A stretch of DNA of 8,276 bases, taken from the NCBI GenBank assembly GCA_947003375.1, contig CAMQOJ010000175.1, positions 1-8,276 on the forward strand, given 5' to 3'. The number at the start of each line of letters is the position of its first letter. Position 1 is the stretch's first letter. Source of the stretch: an uncultured Lachnospiraceae bacterium (GTDB lineage Bacteria; Bacillota; Clostridia; Lachnospirales; Lachnospiraceae). Below, piece after piece: positions 7,029 to 8,276 of the stretch. A program made the position numbers and the translations under genes. The notes beneath the pieces were generated by a model. It made no database searches, was not told the origin of the DNA, and worked only from the letters and a program-made list of their open reading frames with translations.

Positions 7029-7074
7029 TATGCGCCTTTCTTTTCTGTTGTTCCCTAATCGGATTCTCTCCGGC

Positions 7075-7629
7075 CTAGATAAGCGCGGCAGCATATTCGC
7101 TTATCCCATAACCAAGCAGCTTCATGATTTTCAGTTCGTCTTCCGCATCTGTAACGGCGTTATGTGTCTCGCGGTATCTGTTGTTCCTACTCAGCATTTT
7201 CAGGATATCTTCGACGCCATATCCGCGCTTCAGTCTGCCGGTTTTGCAGCACTCCGCGGAAGCCGGTATCGCTTTATTGTACTGCTGGTATGCCGCCAGG
7301 CGCATGATGTCGTACCATTGGTAGCTTGCGTATTCCGGCAGATGTTTCTTGTCAAAGGTCGCATTGTAGGCAAAAAGTTTCCGCACCTGGTAAGAGTCCA
7401 TCCACTGTTTCAGCTCTCCTAATGCCTGTTTTCTGTCTGTGATGCGGGCTTCGTTTTCGGAAGACCTCAGTTCATGCGAGAACATTCCTCCCACTCTGTA
7501 TTCCGGGGTGATTATGTAATATTTTGAGGCGATTTTTTCTTTGGTTGACCCGTCGGCGATTACGATGCCGATTGACATTACCTCGTCATTCCAGTTTGTT
7601 TCGGTGTCGATGACTGCGAAATTCTCCAC
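7075..7629 (-). CDS. DEDDh-family 3'-5' exonuclease (DnaQ-like)
   Basis: Exonuclease of the DnaQ/RNase T fold, which digests DNA or RNA from 3' ends with two metal ions. With the GTG start at 7629 the product has 184 residues, enough for a single stand-alone domain. Catalytic residues are visible in order: D8 and E10 in FAVIDTETNW, D93 in FAYNATFDKKHL, and H156 with D161 in HNAVTDAEDEL, the spacing of the DEDDh subfamily. GTG is chosen because AAAGGAG lies five bases upstream and the exonuclease I motif then begins at residue 4, as is usual. Longer starts at ATG 7686 or TTG 7722 lack properly spaced ribosome binding sites. A candidate small RNA with its own promoter lies upstream on the same strand. 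Substrate and pathway are not evident; neighbouring remnants suggest an accessory setting. Confidence 0.88.
   Translation of the reverse strand: MENFAVIDTETNWNDEVMSIGIVIADGSTKEKIASKYYIITPEYRVGGMFSHELRSSENEARITDRKQALGELKQWMDSYQVRKLFAYNATFDKKHLPEYASYQWYDIMRLAAYQQYNKAIPASAECCKTGRLKRGYGVEDILKMLSRNNRYRETHNAVTDAEDELKIMKLLGYGISEYAAALI
7078..7105. repeat. Perfect 8-bp inverted repeat at the 3' end of the exonuclease gene
   Basis: GATAAGCG (7078-7085) and CGCTTATC (7098-7105) flank a 12-base loop and overlap the last codons of the exonuclease gene. No T-run follows on either strand, so it is not a typical terminator. It could be a transcript-end stabilising hairpin or chance. Confidence 0.5.
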
Positions 7630-7634
7630 TTTTT

Positions 7635-7641
7635 CTCCTTT
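7635..7641 (-). promoter_or_regulatory. Ribosome binding site deciding the GTG start of the exonuclease
   Basis: AAAGGAG on the minus strand with a five-base spacer to GTG at 7629. The frame is open upstream for 63 more codons, so this site is the main reason for the shorter start. Confidence 0.7.
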
Positions 7642-7765
7642 TGCATTCTCATTGCTTATGTACGGTTCGGAGTTGCTTTCTATCATTCCCCTGGCGACTG
7701 TCCTTGTGACGGCGCCCGGCAATGCCTTTCTGTCAGGTACTTCTATCTCATGGGATGCATTGTTT

Positions 7766-7789
7766 CTGGTGTTCCATACCTGGTGTTCC
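7766..7789. repeat. Short direct repeat CTGGTGTTCC, 14-bp period
   Basis: Two exact copies of CTGGTGTTCC at 7766-7775 and 7780-7789, separated by ATAC. They sit between the candidate small RNA terminator and the exonuclease start, and could be a protein-binding site; function unknown. Confidence 0.5.
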
Positions 7790-7831
7790 TTAGAATCCCT
7801 TTTCCCTGCCGAAAATACTTATTGCGTTTCC

Positions 7832-7883
7832 TATAAAAATAGCCTGCAGTGAGTAATCGACTGTCGTCAAGTTCACCACAGGC
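7832..7883 (-). terminator. Terminator-like hairpin with U-rich tail
   Basis: On the minus strand, GCCTGTGGTGA (7883-7873) pairs with TCACTGCAGGC (7852-7842) over 11 positions including two G-U pairs. An inner five-pair stem is capped by GACA (TTGAC-GACA-GTCGA), and TATTTTTAT follows immediately. The loop region is longer than in a standard intrinsic terminator, so read-through or a regulatory fold is possible. Confidence 0.5.
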
Positions 7884-7988
7884 TTTATTCCGCTTACGCT
7901 AAGAAGCCTCAACTTCTTGCGACCTCTTTCCTTTTATTCCACTTTTAAGAAATTTCTTCTAAAAGGTACGGCTGTCGTCGTTTTTTAC
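7832..7988 (-). ncRNA. Candidate small structured RNA or structured leader
   Basis: No open frame here is convincing, but the minus strand has an ordered set of hairpins behind a good promoter (7995-8023). In transcript order these are an A/U-rich hairpin (CUUUUA...UAAAAG, about 7941-7965), a hairpin AAGAAG-UUGAGG-CUUCUU (about 7901-7918) followed by GCGUAAGCG, then a long terminal stem (7842-7883) ending in a U-rich run. In the minus-strand RNA the terminal stem pairs fully with two G-U pairs, whereas plus-strand RNA would have two mismatches, which supports minus-strand transcription. Predicted length is about 155 nt. I do not recognise a known RNA family. It could be a stand-alone small RNA (a 6S-like or antisense RNA, or a relic of a transposon-linked RNA), or an attenuator-like leader of the exonuclease gene, which begins about 200 bases downstream. 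Confidence 0.45.
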
Positions 7989-7994
7989 TACTAC

Positions 7995-8023
7995 AGCATA
8001 ACTTATTTTCTTTTTTGCGTCAA
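7995..8023 (-). promoter_or_regulatory. Sigma-A-type promoter, minus strand
   Basis: TTGACG (8023-8018) as -35, exactly 17 bases of A-rich spacer, and TATGCT (8000-7995) as -10. Five of six and four of six positions match consensus. Transcription would begin near 7988 and run into the hairpin-rich segment and toward the exonuclease gene. Confidence 0.6.
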
Positions 8024-8224
8024 CAGATAATCGCCTGCCCTATAGCTTCTTCTTTGGATGGTGTCCTCTGATAGCGGAACTGGCTGGATCCTTGAAGAGT
8101 GCGGCAAAATATTTGGCTTGGAGTTGAACAACAGATACCTAAGTCTGTAAATTTTTCCGAAAGAGATGATAAAAGTTACAGAATGGTGTATTATAGATAA
8201 AAAATAGAGTAGAGGTGGATAAAA
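8024..8224. other. Intergenic stretch between divergent promoters
   Basis: About 200 bp holding the leader of the plus-strand gene at 8225. Two short protein-like frames cross it, on plus at 8058-8150 (30 residues) and on minus at 8023-8175 (51 codons without ATG). Neither has a ribosome binding site or a recognised family, so they are not called genes. Confidence 0.4.
8124..8153 (+). promoter_or_regulatory. Weak candidate promoter for the right-edge gene
   Basis: TTGAAC at 8124-8129 and TAAATT at 8148-8153 with an 18-base spacer, about 70 bases before the ATG at 8225. The match is moderate and the region is A/T-rich, so chance is a real possibility. Confidence 0.25.
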
Positions 8225-8276
8225 ATGCTCTATATAGCGATAGGCGAAGATGAAGCTTCTCAGCTTGCAGTGATAA
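8225..8276 (+). CDS. Start of a probable response regulator (cut by right edge)
   Basis: Seventeen codons are visible, MLYIAIGEDEASQLAVI. A hydrophobic beta-strand followed by an acidic pair (E8-D9-E10) is the opening of a response-regulator receiver domain, most like the LytTR group, which often begin MLYIAICEDE or similar. Here glycine stands where Cys or Val is common. AGAGGTGG at 8211-8218, six bases before the ATG, is a good ribosome binding site. The gene points away from the exonuclease and candidate RNA. The effector domain and any partner kinase lie outside the window, so only the receiver assignment is offered. Confidence 0.55.
   Translation, partial: MLYIAIGEDEASQLAVI

Noticed and set aside
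8058..8150. Plus-strand 30-residue open frame ending NNRYLSL
   Set aside because: It has an ATG but no ribosome binding site and no recognised similarity; length is compatible with chance.
8023..8175. Minus-strand 51-codon protein-like frame (contains CSTPSQIFCRTLQGSS)
   Set aside because: No start codon with a ribosome binding site, no family recognised, and it overlaps the promoter of the candidate RNA. It may be a relic but cannot be supported.

Overview
The window looks like a chromosomal segment of a Clostridia-class Firmicute, probably Lachnospiraceae. This is inferred from GC-rich, Firmicute-style genes with AGGAGG-type ribosome binding sites, a LytTR-type response regulator, and protein sequences of clostridial character. 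No single marker fixes the genus.

Left part (1-5980): six genes all read leftward on the minus strand with short gaps (46-62 bp, except 195 bp before recQ). In transcription order they are a PIN-like nuclease-fold protein (5048-5980), the RNA 2'-phosphotransferase KptA/Tpt1 (4423-5001), a RecQ helicase with an additional C-terminal module (2083-4227), a Bcp/AhpC-type thiol peroxidase (1571-2023), the peroxide-stress protein YaaA (753-1508), and a LytTR response regulator that runs off the left edge (1-704). The set mixes RNA processing or repair, DNA repair and peroxide defence, so a shared stress theme is a reasonable inference but is not proven. Two gaps in this run carry small repeats: a 33-bp minisatellite between kptA and recQ, and a tandem copy of the last codons and stop of recQ.

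Middle part (about 5990-7075): a gene-poor stretch. It starts with five 18-bp tandem repeats built around ATGGAAT. It continues through about 380 bp with no convincing gene and ends in two plus-strand gene remnants (6527-6889 and 6891-7028). The second resembles the N-terminal motif of prenyltransferase/squalene-cyclase-like proteins. This looks like a decayed accessory patch.

Right part (7075-8276): a minus-strand DEDDh 3'-5' exonuclease, best started at a GTG with a strong ribosome binding site. Upstream of it is a candidate small structured RNA on the same strand, with a good sigma-A-like promoter and a terminator-like hairpin (about 7832-8023). The window closes with the first 17 codons of a plus-strand gene that looks like another response regulator.

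The observations most worth following up are the PIN-like/KptA gene pair, the candidate small RNA, and the decayed accessory segment. Nothing seen amounts to a proven new system.
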